This document shows positions 27,544 to 39,320 of a stretch of DNA of 64,000 bases, in pieces. Origin of the DNA: Thiobacillus sp. 65-29 (GTDB taxonomy: Bacteria; Pseudomonadota; Gammaproteobacteria; Burkholderiales; Thiobacillaceae). The notes beneath the pieces were generated by a model. The model searched no databases. It was not told the origin of the DNA and saw only the letters and a list, made by a program, of their open reading frames with translations. Numbering within the stretch: the first letter of the stretch is position 1; each line of letters starts with the position of its first letter. Where the stretch lies: NCBI GenBank assembly GCA_001899775.1, contig MKWN01000043.1, forward strand, positions 19,171 to 83,170. The letters are read 5' to 3'. The position numbers were made by a program, and so were the translations under genes.

Positions 27544-28805
27544 GCGACGAGACGACGCTGCCGCCCCCCGCGCCGGCGCCCGGTACCCAGCGCATCATCG
27601 TCGCCGGCTTCGCCGTGGTGCTGGTGCTGCTGGCGGCGCTCGCGGCGCTCGGGCTCATCCACATGGCTGCGCTGAAGGCACGCATGGCGGACCTCGTCGC
27701 CGAAAGCAGCCTGAAAACCGAGAGCGTATACGTGATGAGCCGTGTGTCGCGCGAACGCTTCGCCAGCCTCGGAATGATGGCCATGCTGGACGACCCGTTC
27801 GAACGCGACGCGGAATACGTGCACTACATGCGACAGGCATCGACCTTCATCGCGGCGCGCGACCGCCTGCTCGAAGCCGGCATGAGCCCGGCGGAGCAGG
27901 CGATCTGGGCGCGCATCGGCGCGCACATCCGGGTGGATCAGCGTGCGCACGAGGCGGTGCTCGAACTCGCCCTGGCGGGCCAGGGCGCGGCGGCGCGGGC
28001 GCGCCTGCTGCACGAGGTCCGCCCGCTTGATGGCGCCCTGTTCGAGATGTTCGATACCCTGGGCAAGGCGCATCGCGAGGCGGCGCGTGCCGCGCTGGCA
28101 GCGGCCGACCGCGCGTACCGCCGTGCGGCGGCCACCATGATCACGCTCGCCGGCCTCGCCTTCGCCATCGGCCTCGCCGTCGCCTGGGTGGTGGCGCGCC
28201 GCTCGCGTGCGACGGAGACCGCGCTGTCGCGGCAGAGCCAGGCGGCACTGGCGGCGGCCGAGCAGCTCTCGTGGGCGGCGAGTCACGATTCGCTCACCGG
28301 TCTTGCCAACCGGCGCGAGGCGCTGCGCCGCCTCAAGCTGCTGGTGCAGGAAGTGCAGGCACAAGGCGCCCGGCACGTACTGCTCTATGTCGATCTCGAC
28401 CGCTTCAAGACCGTCAACGACCGTTGCGGCCACATGGCGGGCGACGAACTGCTGCGGCAATTGGCGGAGGTGTTCGCCCGCCACGTACGCAGTGGCGACC
28501 TGCTGGCGCGTCTGGGCGGCGACGAGTTTCTCATTGCCCTGACCCACTGCGACGTCGACAACGCCCGCCCGCTTGCCGACGCCCTGCGCGACGACATCGC
28601 CCGCTACCCCTTCGAGTGGGAGGGACAGGTGTTCACCATCGGTGCCAGCATCGGCCTGATCGCCCTCGAGGTCGGCATGGATGCCGCCGCCGCGCTGAAA
28701 GCGGCGGACGCGGCGTGTTACCGTGCCAAGGAGGGGGGGCGCAACGTCGTCAGCCTGCCCGCCGCGGCAGCCGAGCCCAAGGCGTGGACGACCGGCACGG
28801 GGTGA
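27540..28805 (+). CDS. membrane diguanylate cyclase (GGDEF)
   Basis: 421 residues. TM1 about 19-42, a helical periplasmic sensor region about 45-195 rich in Ala and Arg, TM2 about 198-220, then a GGDEF domain ([34 protein letters not shown]). The inhibitory RxxD site (RSGD) is intact five residues before GGDEF, so product inhibition is expected. It should make c-di-GMP in response to an unknown periplasmic signal. Coupled by ATGA to the small membrane protein. Confidence 0.88.
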   Translation: MSDETTLPPPAPAPGTQRIIVAGFAVVLVLLAALAALGLIHMAALKARMADLVAESSLKTESVYVMSRVSRERFASLGMMAMLDDPFERDAEYVHYMRQASTFIAARDRLLEAGMSPAEQAIWARIGAHIRVDQRAHEAVLELALAGQGAAARARLLHEVRPLDGALFEMFDTLGKAHREAARAALAAADRAYRRAAATMITLAGLAFAIGLAVAWVVARRSRATETALSRQSQAALAAAEQLSWAASHDSLTGLANRREALRRLKLLVQEVQAQGARHVLLYVDLDRFKTVNDRCGHMAGDELLRQLAEVFARHVRSGDLLARLGGDEFLIALTHCDVDNARPLADALRDDIARYPFEWEGQVFTIGASIGLIALEVGMDAAAALKAADAACYRAKEGGRNVVSLPAAAAEPKAWTTGTG

Positions 28806-28965
28806 GCGCCCCGCCGTGGCGCCGCGGCGGCTAAAGCCGGCGCATTTTCTGCCGAAATTACGTACACGGACCGCCACCGGCGCCCCGCCGGGAGGCGTCG
28901 GCTGCGTGGACGTTCCGTGCGCCGCAGGGCATCCCGCAACGCAAGACGCCAGCAAGGAGCGCCAC

Positions 28966-29418
28966 ATGATCCGCGCCGCCGCACTCTCCCGCCGCTTGAC
29001 GACCTGGATATCGGCCGCGCTGCTGGCGTGCAGCCTGCCGTGTGCGCATGCCGGGTCGCCGCAGGACATCGAGGGGGCGAGCAAGGTGTCGGCGGAGGAC
29101 GTCTTCCGCCTGTTCGAGTCGACTCCCGGGCTGGTGATCGTCGATTCCCGCCTCGCCGACGGGCCTTCCTCGGGACGTGCCCAGGGGTATATCGAGGGTT
29201 CCGTCAGCCTGCCCGACATCCACACCGATTGTCCGGCGCTCGCCCGGGTCATCCCGAAGAAGGACACCCCGGCGCTGTTCTACTGCAACGGCGTCAAATG
29301 CGGCCGCAGCGCCAAGGCGATCATCCTCGCGCAGCAGTGCGGCTACCGCAAGCTGTACTGGTTTCGTGGCGGTTTCGAGGAGTGGCGGGAGAAAGGCTAT
29401 CCCTACGTGAAGCACTGA
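28966..29418 (+). CDS. secreted single-domain rhodanese-like protein
   Basis: 150 residues. Signal peptide 1-29 ending AHA, then a rhodanese fold (VIVDSRLADG, YIEGSVSLPD, FRGGFEEWREKGYP). The active loop is YCNGVKCGRSAK, with the expected catalytic Cys and a second Cys. A periplasmic sulfurtransferase or thiol carrier is likely. It lies ten bases before the next signalling gene and AAGGAG precedes the ATG. Confidence 0.85.
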   Translation: MIRAAALSRRLTTWISAALLACSLPCAHAGSPQDIEGASKVSAEDVFRLFESTPGLVIVDSRLADGPSSGRAQGYIEGSVSLPDIHTDCPALARVIPKKDTPALFYCNGVKCGRSAKAIILAQQCGYRKLYWFRGGFEEWREKGYPYVKH

Positions 29419-29427
29419 ACTTCCCCC

Positions 29428-31812
29428 ATGCGCACGCCAGCCCTGTCCCTTCGCAGCATTTTCGGCCTCATCGTCGGCTTCATGGGCGTGCTCGCCCTCG
29501 CGCAGGCCTGGGTCAGTGGCGAAGTGCATCGCAGCCACGCTTACGCCAACCAGCGCCAGGCGATGGAGCGGCTGATCCATCTCAAGGCCGAGGACCTTCT
29601 GGCTGATCTTGCGCATCGCGCGGGCGACCTCGCGGCATCGCTGCAGTCGGGGACGGCCTTCCAGCAGGCGTTCCAGGCACGCGACACGATGGCGCTCGCG
29701 CGCATCATGGACGACCAGTTCCACGATTACTACGTGACCACCGGCATGCTCAAGCTGAAGGAACTGGCGGTCTACGGCCCCGAGTTCGCACCGGTCGCGC
29801 GGCGCCGCGATACCCGGGCGCCGGATACGGGCGACGCCTGCGTGCCGTTGCTCCAGCGCGCTCGCGCGCGCAGCGGTCCGGACCGGATGAAGCTGCTGTC
29901 CGGGTTGTGCGAACACGCGCGCCAGCCCTATTTTGCGGTGATCCATCCGATCGGCGGGCTGCGCCTGAAGGGCTACGTCGTCGTCGTCACCGACCCGGTA
30001 CACAATCTGGCGGAGATGGAACGCATGCTCGGCATGCCGGTCGCGATCCGGACGGTTGCCGGCGCCACCCTTTACCGCTCACAGGGCTGGTCGGCCGACC
30101 CGGCGTCGGCCGGCACCATCGCTGCGCAACACGTGCTCGATGGCATCGACGGCCGGCCGCTGGTGTCCGTCGCGGCGGTCGAGAACGTGCAGGCCCTCAT
30201 GGGCTACCTGCCGCGTGTGCGTTTCATGGTGATGGCGGCCGGAGCGGCGGTGACGCTCGCCGCCGTCGGGCTGGTGCTGTGGGTGCTGCGCCGCACCACC
30301 CTGCAGCCGCTGCGCGTGCTGACCGACCGCCTACAGCAGATCGGCACGAACCGTGCCCTGCTGGGCCAGCCCCTTCACGTCGGTGGCAGCAGCGAGATCC
30401 GCGCGCTGGCGCGCAGTTTCAACGACATGAACGACGAACTCGGCGAGCTTTACGGCACGCTGGAAACCATGGCGTTCACCGATCCGCTCACCGGACTGCC
30501 CAACCGCAACCGGCTGCAGGAGCGCCTGTATGCCCAGCTGCGGCCGTCGCGCGAGGGCTCCTCGCCCTTTGCGGTGCTGCTGATGGACATCGACCGCTTC
30601 AAGTTCGTCAACGAGACGCTCGGCCATTCGGTTGGCGACCTGCTGCTGAAGGCCGTCGCCACGCGCCTGCAGGGCGCACTGCGCGGCGAGACGCCCGCGG
30701 GCCCCGGTGTGGCGGGTCGCGAGGCCGACCTGATCGTGCGTCTGGGCGGTGACGAATTCGCCGTGCTCCTGCCCACCGTCGCCGACAGCGCGGCCGCGAC
30801 GGGGGTCGCCCGCCGTCTCGGACAGGCGATGGAAACGCCGTTTGCCGTGGGTGGCCATCAGCTGCGCGTCGGCGCGAGCATTGGCATCGTGCTGCATCCG
30901 CAGCACGGCACCAGCGTCAACGACCTGATGCGGCGCGCCGACGTCGCCATGTACAAGGCCAAGCAGACGCGGGCCGGGCATGTCGTCTACGATGCGGGTT
31001 TCGACGCCAACAGCCTGCGCCGGCTCACACTCGAACGCGACCTGCGCGAGGCCATCGGCGGCGGCCAGCTGGTTCTGCATTACCAGCCGAAGATCGATCT
31101 GCGCAGTGGCAGGGTGTGCGGCACCGAAGCGCTGGTGCGCTGGCGTCATCCCGAACTCGGCACGGTGCCGCCGGACGAATTCATTCCGCTCGCCGAGCAG
31201 ACCGGGCAGATTCGCGCCCTCACGGCCTGGGTGCTCGATCGCGCGGTGCAGGACTGCACCGGTTTTCGCAAGCGCGGCCACGATATCGGCGTTGCGGTCA
31301 ACCTGTCCGCGGTCAACCTGCACGACGGCGATCTGTGCGAAGAGGTGAAACAGGTGCTGGCGCGCTGGCAATTCGACCCTGCCGCACTGGTGCTGGAGCT
31401 GACCGAGTCCGCGGTGATGGCCGATCCCGAGCGCACGATCGAGGTGCTCGAGCAGCTGCGCGCGCACGGTGTCGGGTTGTCGATCGACGATTTCGGCACC
31501 GGCCATTCGTCGCTCGCCTACGTGAAGCGCCTGCCGGTGACCGAGATCAAGGTGGACCGCTCGTTCGTCCGCGATGTCGCCTCCGATACCGGTGACGCCG
31601 CGATCATCCGCGCCGTCGTCGAGCTCGCTCGCCATCGCGCACTCGACGTGGTGGCCGAGGGCGTCGAGGATGCACAGACCTACGCGCGCCTGCAGTCGCT
31701 CGGCTGCGGCATGGCACAGGGTTATTTCATCGCCTGCCCCATGCCGGCGGAATCCTGTGTGGACTGGCTCGACGCCAGCGACCGGCGGATGCCCAGCTGC
31801 AGCACCGCTTGA
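29428..31812 (+). CDS. membrane GGDEF-EAL protein with periplasmic sensor and HAMP
   Basis: 794 residues. TM1 about 10-29, periplasmic sensor about 30-265 (with Cys at CVPLL and LCEHA), TM2 about 268-290, HAMP, GGDEF about 345-515 ([23 protein letters not shown]), EAL about 525-780. The EAL motifs look catalytic: TEALVRW, ELTESAV, SIDDFGTGHSSL, KVDRSFV, AEGVEDAQT, AQGYFIA. It could both make and degrade c-di-GMP. It follows the secreted rhodanese after nine bases; redox or sulfur sensing through the periplasmic Cys pair is only a guess. Confidence 0.88.
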   Translation: MRTPALSLRSIFGLIVGFMGVLALAQAWVSGEVHRSHAYANQRQAMERLIHLKAEDLLADLAHRAGDLAASLQSGTAFQQAFQARDTMALARIMDDQFHDYYVTTGMLKLKELAVYGPEFAPVARRRDTRAPDTGDACVPLLQRARARSGPDRMKLLSGLCEHARQPYFAVIHPIGGLRLKGYVVVVTDPVHNLAEMERMLGMPVAIRTVAGATLYRSQGWSADPASAGTIAAQHVLDGIDGRPLVSVAAVENVQALMGYLPRVRFMVMAAGAAVTLAAVGLVLWVLRRTTLQPLRVLTDRLQQIGTNRALLGQPLHVGGSSEIRALARSFNDMNDELGELYGTLETMAFTDPLTGLPNRNRLQERLYAQLRPSREGSSPFAVLLMDIDRFKFVNETLGHSVGDLLLKAVATRLQGALRGETPAGPGVAGREADLIVRLGGDEFAVLLPTVADSAAATGVARRLGQAMETPFAVGGHQLRVGASIGIVLHPQHGTSVNDLMRRADVAMYKAKQTRAGHVVYDAGFDANSLRRLTLERDLREAIGGGQLVLHYQPKIDLRSGRVCGTEALVRWRHPELGTVPPDEFIPLAEQTGQIRALTAWVLDRAVQDCTGFRKRGHDIGVAVNLSAVNLHDGDLCEEVKQVLARWQFDPAALVLELTESAVMADPERTIEVLEQLRAHGVGLSIDDFGTGHSSLAYVKRLPVTEIKVDRSFVRDVASDTGDAAIIRAVVELARHRALDVVAEGVEDAQTYARLQSLGCGMAQGYFIACPMPAESCVDWLDASDRRMPSCSTA

Positions 31813-31986
31813 GGAAGCGCTGGGGGCCATTCACTCCGACCGCGACTTCATGACGCCGCGCACCGCAGAATTCTGTCGGATTTCTTTACACTGAGTCGAG
31901 GTCTTGATGGAAATCTTCTCCATTGTGGATCGCGCCCAAGAAAAAATCGTCAAATAATCATTAGCTTGTCAACGCATGCACCAAAT

Positions 31987-32003
31987 CGGCATGCCTGTTG
32001 CAT
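31987..32003 (+). promoter_or_regulatory. sigma-54 (-24/-12) promoter of the PEP-CTERM gene
   Basis: CGGCAT then five bases then TTGCAT matches the TGGCAC-N5-TTGC consensus with both invariant GG and GC at the right distance. It sits 137 bases upstream of the PEP-CTERM ATG in the 328-base gap 31813-32140. The predicted leader contains GCGGCCT/AGGCCGC (32012-32047), a 7-bp stem. PEP-CTERM genes are known to use sigma-54 with the PrsK/PrsR system. Confidence 0.7.
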
Positions 32004-32140
32004 AATTCCGCGCGGCCTTCTTGTCGGTGACATAAACGAGAGGCCGCAGCGCATCCGATACCGATACCAAGCGCCGACCCGTGCGCGGAGCGCGGCAGGG
32101 CGCGGATGTTTTTTGACTTCAAAGTGCAGGAGTAGAGACC

Positions 32141-32872
32141 ATGTTTCAGAATATCGCCAAGTCCGCCGGGGCCGTCGCGCTCGGCCTGGCGGCGGCATCG
32201 TGGGGCGGCGCCGCGGCAGCCGTTCCGGTCACGGTGAGTGGCACCACCGTCAGCTTCACGTTCGACGACGCGCTCGCCGGATTGTTCGGCGCCCCCGGCG
32301 TCGTCGGCGATGCGCTGGTCTTTACGCCGACGAACTTCAAGGCGCAGGCGTTCAACAGTGCCGGGATCGTGTCGGCGAGCCAGACTTTCAACGTCCAGGT
32401 CAGCGCCAATCCGGGATACATGATCGCCGGGGTCACGCTCGACGAGGCAGGCGATTATTACAACCTCGGTTCCAGCAGTGCGGTGGCCGTGGGCGGACAG
32501 GTGCGCGTATTCGACCTGGAGACGCCGCTGGCGCCCGCGCTGACCGCCAGCATCGCGGCCAGCCAGCCGCTGACTGCGGTGACGAGCTTCGGCGCATTCG
32601 CAACCACCAACTGGGATGCGTCGGCCAGCCTGACACTGCCCGCGAGCGGATGGGGCGGGGCGGACGGCGCGATCAGCCACGTCAATGTCACCATCGAAAA
32701 CATCCTGCTCGCGCGCAGCCTGATGCTGGGTGACGCGGCCTTCATCGAGAAGAAGTTCACCGGGCTCGCCATCGTCACCACGCCGGTTCCGGAACCGCAG
32801 GCCTACCTGCTGTTCGCCGCGGGGCTCGGCCTGGTCGGCTGGATGGCGGTGCGCCGCAACGGCAAGGTCTGA
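32141..32872 (+). CDS. PEP-CTERM sorting-domain protein
   Basis: 243 residues. Signal peptide 1-27 (GAVALGLAAASWGGAAAA), a beta-rich body with many Ser, Thr and Ala, and the C-terminal sorting signal VPEP at 216-219, followed by a hydrophobic helix (AYLLFAAGLGLVGWMAV) and a basic end (RRNGKV). Such proteins are cut by exosortase (EpsH/XrtA) and exported to the matrix or surface in exopolysaccharide-making bacteria. No exosortase is in this window. AGGAG precedes the ATG. Confidence 0.92.
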   Translation: MFQNIAKSAGAVALGLAAASWGGAAAAVPVTVSGTTVSFTFDDALAGLFGAPGVVGDALVFTPTNFKAQAFNSAGIVSASQTFNVQVSANPGYMIAGVTLDEAGDYYNLGSSSAVAVGGQVRVFDLETPLAPALTASIAASQPLTAVTSFGAFATTNWDASASLTLPASGWGGADGAISHVNVTIENILLARSLMLGDAAFIEKKFTGLAIVTTPVPEPQAYLLFAAGLGLVGWMAVRRNGKV

Positions 32873-32912
32873 CCGTGTTGCGCGCCACCCTTCGGGGTGC
32901 CGCGCGGCGGGC

Positions 32913-33143
32913 TCAGGTGTTGCCGCCGCCTTCGTAAATTCCCATGCGCGCGCGTTCGAGCTCCTCCGCGTAGGTGAAGTGGCGCCCCGCGTTCGCGGTC
33001 ATCCTGGCCGCGTCGCTGGTGCGGCCGTCATGATGCAGGAGCGAACGGATCACGGCGTTGGCGTCGCTGATGGGCGGCACCATCAGCAGCAGCAGGCGTT
33101 CGTAGACATCGCGGTCGACACTGATCTGGATTTGCTCGGACAT
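32913..33143 (-). CDS. small protein, possibly ribbon-helix-helix type
   Basis: 76 residues starting MSEQIQISVDRDVYERLLLLM. GGAGG (33151-33155) seven bases before this ATG decides the start over a longer frame. A beta strand followed by two helices (DVYERLLLLMVPPISDANAVIRSLLHHDG) resembles Arc/MetJ-like antitoxin or repressor folds, but no toxin gene is adjacent. Function unknown. Confidence 0.5.
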   Translation of the reverse strand: MSEQIQISVDRDVYERLLLLMVPPISDANAVIRSLLHHDGRTSDAARMTANAGRHFTYAEELERARMGIYEGGGNT

Positions 33144-33294
33144 GGCATACCTCCGAATGGGCTGAAGAAATTTAAACTTAGTCCAAAAACCTGACCGTTC
33201 AAGTCGGATTTGCCGTCGCGGCGGGGGATGACGGACGCATGGCGCGGATTCTCGGCTAGCATTCGCTCTCGTCTTTCGCCTTCCCGCGCTTTTC

Positions 33295-35112
33295 ATGCCT
33301 TGCTTCGACACGCCCGTTCTGCGTGCCCTTCTCGACTCGCATCCCGGATTCGCCGGCGGGCCTGTCGATGACTCCGCGCTGCTCGCCGTCTACGATGCGC
33401 TCTATCCCCAGATCGAGGCGCGCATGTGGGCGGCGGACGATGCCGGCTTCGCCTGTTGGCTCGCCACCTGTCAGGCACTGTCCCGCGAACAGCAGGCGCT
33501 CATCGCCACACACGGCGGACGCAAACTGCGCCGCTTCGTGCTGGGCATTCCGGTCGCCGACCGCCCGGCGCACCTGCAGAACTGCCTGGAGAGCATCCTC
33601 CAGCAGTGCCGTCTGTACGGCTATGGCGGGCAGAACGCCGACGGGCGCTGGGAGGCGTTCACCGTGGTGGTTGCCGAGGACAGCGGCACGCCCGCGGCGG
33701 TCGCGGCACATCGCGCGCTGGTCGCCACCTACCGCGAGCAGGGGCTCGATGTCGTGCATTTCGACCTGCCGGAACAGTACGCGCTATTGCAATCGATTCC
33801 CGCGGCCGAACGCGTGGCGCTGGGACGCCTGCTCACCACTCAGCCGGCGGAGCGCTTTCACCGCAAGGGTCAGGCGGCGAACCGCAACCTGTGCTACCTG
33901 AAGATGCTGCAGGTCGCGCGCGAGCCCGAGTCGACGCTCTACTATCTCGTCGACAGCGACCAGTCCTTCCTGGTCAACCGCCAGACGGCAACGGGCGAGC
34001 AGGCATTCGCCGCGCTCAATTATTTCCACTATATCGACCGCATTTTCACGAGCGGCGAGGTGAACGTCCTGACCGGCAAACTGGTCGGCGACCCGCCGGT
34101 GTCGCCGGCGGTGATGGCGGCGAATTTTCTCGATGACCTGGCAGCTTTCGTCGAGCGCATCGGCACATGCGACCCGCACGCCGCGTGCAGCTTCCACGCG
34201 GCCAGTGCACCGCCGGCGGGTGATGCGGTGTATCACGACCTCGCCGCACTGTTCGGCTTCGATGGCGCCGCGACGCCTTGCGAATATCGCTGCCCGCTGC
34301 AGGGGCCGCATGACCACGCCGCGTGCTTCGACCACTTCGCGGCGCGCCTCGGTGCATTCTTCTTCGGCGAGCATCCGACGCGCCGCACCCTGTTCCAGTA
34401 CAGCGGCTCCTTCCTCGCGCACACGCCCGCACGCACCGTGTATCCGGGCAACTACATCGTCGATTTCACCGGACTGCGCTACATCATCCCCTTCGGCCAC
34501 CTGCGCCTGCGCATGTCGGGCCCCACCGCGGGACGCCTGATCCAGGCGGAGATCGGCGCGCGCTTCGCCTCGGCGAACCTGCCCATGCTGCACGGCCGCC
34601 TCGCCGCCGCCACGCTGCACGGCGAGTTCCGCCCCGGCGTGGCGCAGCGCGACGACGCCAGCGTCGACATCGCCGACGAATTCGAGCGTCAGTTCTTTGG
34701 CGACGTCATGCTGTTTTCCGTGGTCGAATGGCTGAAGCGGCGCGATCTCGCAGCCCTTGTCGATGCGCCGGCGGTGGCGGCGGTGGTGGCGCGGGTGGAA
34801 GACGAACTGCTCGATCTGTACAGCGCCAAACACGCTGCGGTGAACGCGCGCCGCGCCGGGCTGGAGCGCTGGCTTGCCGCACCACCCGCCGCCTGGCGCG
34901 AGGCACCCGCACTCGCTGCGCTCGCGCGCTTCCTGCGCAATATCGCGGCGAATTTCGGCGATGATGCACCCGCCTGGCGAAAGATTCGTTCGCCTGCGCA
35001 CCGTGAGGCGCGGCGCCGGCAGATCGTCGATGCCCTGACGCATTACCGTGCCGAGCGTGCGGTGTGGGATCGCGTGGTCGGCCGTGGCGGGCCGCCTGCG
35101 ATCAGCCGGTGA
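33295..35112 (+). CDS. large nucleotide-diphosphosugar transferase-like protein
   Basis: 605 residues, no signal peptide. An N-terminal helical region (1-75) leads into a GT-A-like core (RFVLGIPVADRPAHLQNCLESIL; VVVAEDSGTP) with the metal-binding DSD at 220-222 (YYLVDSDQSFLV). A long C-terminal region holds several Cys/His segments (CDPHAACSFHA, CPLQGPHDHAACFDHF). I do not recognise a named family. Its 3' end overlaps the convergent sulfotransferase by eleven bases. A role in surface glycan synthesis is an inference from fold and neighbour. Confidence 0.6.
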   Translation: MPCFDTPVLRALLDSHPGFAGGPVDDSALLAVYDALYPQIEARMWAADDAGFACWLATCQALSREQQALIATHGGRKLRRFVLGIPVADRPAHLQNCLESILQQCRLYGYGGQNADGRWEAFTVVVAEDSGTPAAVAAHRALVATYREQGLDVVHFDLPEQYALLQSIPAAERVALGRLLTTQPAERFHRKGQAANRNLCYLKMLQVAREPESTLYYLVDSDQSFLVNRQTATGEQAFAALNYFHYIDRIFTSGEVNVLTGKLVGDPPVSPAVMAANFLDDLAAFVERIGTCDPHAACSFHAASAPPAGDAVYHDLAALFGFDGAATPCEYRCPLQGPHDHAACFDHFAARLGAFFFGEHPTRRTLFQYSGSFLAHTPARTVYPGNYIVDFTGLRYIIPFGHLRLRMSGPTAGRLIQAEIGARFASANLPMLHGRLAAATLHGEFRPGVAQRDDASVDIADEFERQFFGDVMLFSVVEWLKRRDLAALVDAPAVAAVVARVEDELLDLYSAKHAAVNARRAGLERWLAAPPAAWREAPALAALARFLRNIAANFGDDAPAWRKIRSPAHREARRRQIVDALTHYRAERAVWDRVVGRGGPPAISR

Positions 35113-35842
35113 GCGCCGCCGCGGCGTGCGTGATGAGCCGCGCGCGGCAGTCCGCGTAGGCCGCCTGCGCCTGCTGCAGCAGGGCGGCATCGAGCGCGGG
35201 TTGTGCGGAGCGGATCGGCGCGCGCACGATGCGCCCGCTGGCGATGGCGGGCGAGGAATCGCCAGCGCCGGCCTCGCCGGTGCGGGCGAAGGTCCGGTAG
35301 TGCTGCGCCAGCGGCGAGCCAAGTTGCAGCCACGTACCCAGGGTGTCGAGCAGGCGCGCGCTGTCGTCGAGCACCAGTGGCGCATCGAAATAATGAAAGC
35401 GTCCGGCATGGCGTTCGGCGAACGCGGCGAGTGTGCGCAGGCGCGCGATGTAATACGCTGCCGCGCCGGCCGGGTCGGCATAGGGGTCGCGCCCGGGCTT
35501 GCGCGCGAACAGGTCGACGATGCTGCGCAGCGTCGGCGCGGGCGGGCGCAGCGATGTCAGTACGACCAGCGGCGTTGCGTCGAGGTAGTCGAGGGCGAGG
35601 GGGTAATCGTTGTGCAGCAGCTTGTCGAACAGATAACAGCTGCCCGGCTTCAGGCGATCGTGCTCGCAGTAGCGCTGCCGCTGGGTTTCCAGGTCCGCGG
35701 GCGAGGCATAGCCCAGATGCATCTCGTAATAGCCGTCGATCTCCGGGTGCGATCCGAGCAGATGCCCCACCAGACTGGTGTAGGCGCGCATGTGACTCAG
35801 CAGGAAAATGCGTCCGGCCGGGCGATCAGCGGCGCGGGGCAT
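35102..35842 (-). CDS. sulfotransferase family protein
   Basis: 246 residues. The N-terminus RIFLLSHMRAYTSLVGHLLGSHPEI fits the 5'-phosphosulfate loop and following helix of the sulfotransferase fold, though the usual Gly-Thr-Thr is replaced by Tyr-Thr-Ser. A later SLRPPAPTLRSIVD segment fits the 3'-phosphate site. It would use PAPS to sulfate a carbohydrate or other acceptor. It overlaps dciA by 17 bases on the same strand and converges with the glycosyltransferase-like gene. Confidence 0.65.
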   Translation of the reverse strand: MPRAADRPAGRIFLLSHMRAYTSLVGHLLGSHPEIDGYYEMHLGYASPADLETQRQRYCEHDRLKPGSCYLFDKLLHNDYPLALDYLDATPLVVLTSLRPPAPTLRSIVDLFARKPGRDPYADPAGAAAYYIARLRTLAAFAERHAGRFHYFDAPLVLDDSARLLDTLGTWLQLGSPLAQHYRTFARTGEAGAGDSSPAIASGRIVRAPIRSAQPALDAALLQQAQAAYADCRARLITHAAAALTG

Positions 35843-36260
35843 GATGGCGCAGCAGGCGGGTAAGCGCCTCCTTCAGCGGGCCGTCCTCGATGTCGGCGTT
35901 CAGATGGGCGAGACTGTCCAGCGCGGCGGCCGGCACGCCGGGCTTGTCGACGGGCGGGGCATAGCGCGCCAGCAGGTCGGGGTCGACGCTGACGCGCAGG
36001 TGATCGACGCCAACGCCCAGCCCCTCCAGCTTTTCGATGAGCGTTGCGCTGTCGTGGCGCAGCCGGCTGGCGACCGCGCCGCTGTCGCAGCCGAGCGCGA
36101 GCGTGCGCTGCTCCAGCTGCATCACCCGCACGTGGCCGGCGAGCGCGGCGGGCAGCGCGCGGTCGAGCGCAGCCTGCACGCGCAGCAGCGCCTGCGCGCG
36201 CGCCGCGACCCCTTGCGGCAGCCCGCGAGCGAGCAGCTCGGCGAGACGGGCGGCACTCAT
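35826..36260 (-). CDS. dciA: DciA-like DUF721 protein (replicative helicase loader)
   Basis: 144 residues with the DUF721 core: basic N-terminal helices ([23 protein letters not shown]), [48 protein letters not shown] sequence and VSVDPDL. DciA loads DnaB helicase in bacteria lacking DnaC. The place next to secA, divergent, is common in proteobacteria. The C-terminal part is not conserved. Confidence 0.8.
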   Translation of the reverse strand: MSAARLAELLARGLPQGVAARAQALLRVQAALDRALPAALAGHVRVMQLEQRTLALGCDSGAVASRLRHDSATLIEKLEGLGVGVDHLRVSVDPDLLARYAPPVDKPGVPAAALDSLAHLNADIEDGPLKEALTRLLRHHAPRR

Positions 36261-36337
36261 GCGGGCGTCACGGCCGGTCGGCCTGCTATGTTAAGATTCA
36301 AAGATTTACCGCGCCCTGCGGGCATTCCGGATTCCCC

Positions 36338-39046
<2,709 letters not shown>

Positions 39047-39062
39047 GGAGGTAGGATTCTAT

Positions 39063-39290
39063 ATGCCCTATTACGTGTTCCGGATCGGCATGTTCAAGGT
39101 GCTGGAAAAGCAGGGCGAGTGGGCGGGCTTCAAGGATGCCAAGGCTCAGGTCAATGCATTGCGCAAGACGCTCGATCCGAAATCCGGCGACCGCTACAAG
39201 ATGATCTTCGCCGACAACGAGCTTGCCGCGCAGGAAACGCTCGGCGCCGAGCGCGATCTCGATCCGAGCCTCGCCGGCGACGACTGGTAG
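39063..39290 (+). CDS. small conserved-looking protein downstream of secA
   Basis: 75 residues with a strong GAGGAGG Shine-Dalgarno right after the secA stop, so it is probably cotranscribed. Charged, soluble, with MPYYVFRIGMFKVLEKQGEW then helical segments (FKDAKAQVNALRKTL) and DRYKMIFADNELAAQETL. I do not recognise the family; the pattern resembles small proteins found in betaproteobacterial operons. Confidence 0.65.
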   Translation: MPYYVFRIGMFKVLEKQGEWAGFKDAKAQVNALRKTLDPKSGDRYKMIFADNELAAQETLGAERDLDPSLAGDDW

Positions 39291-39320
39291 GGCCGGCGGC
39301 AACTCCGGAGCGACCGCGCC

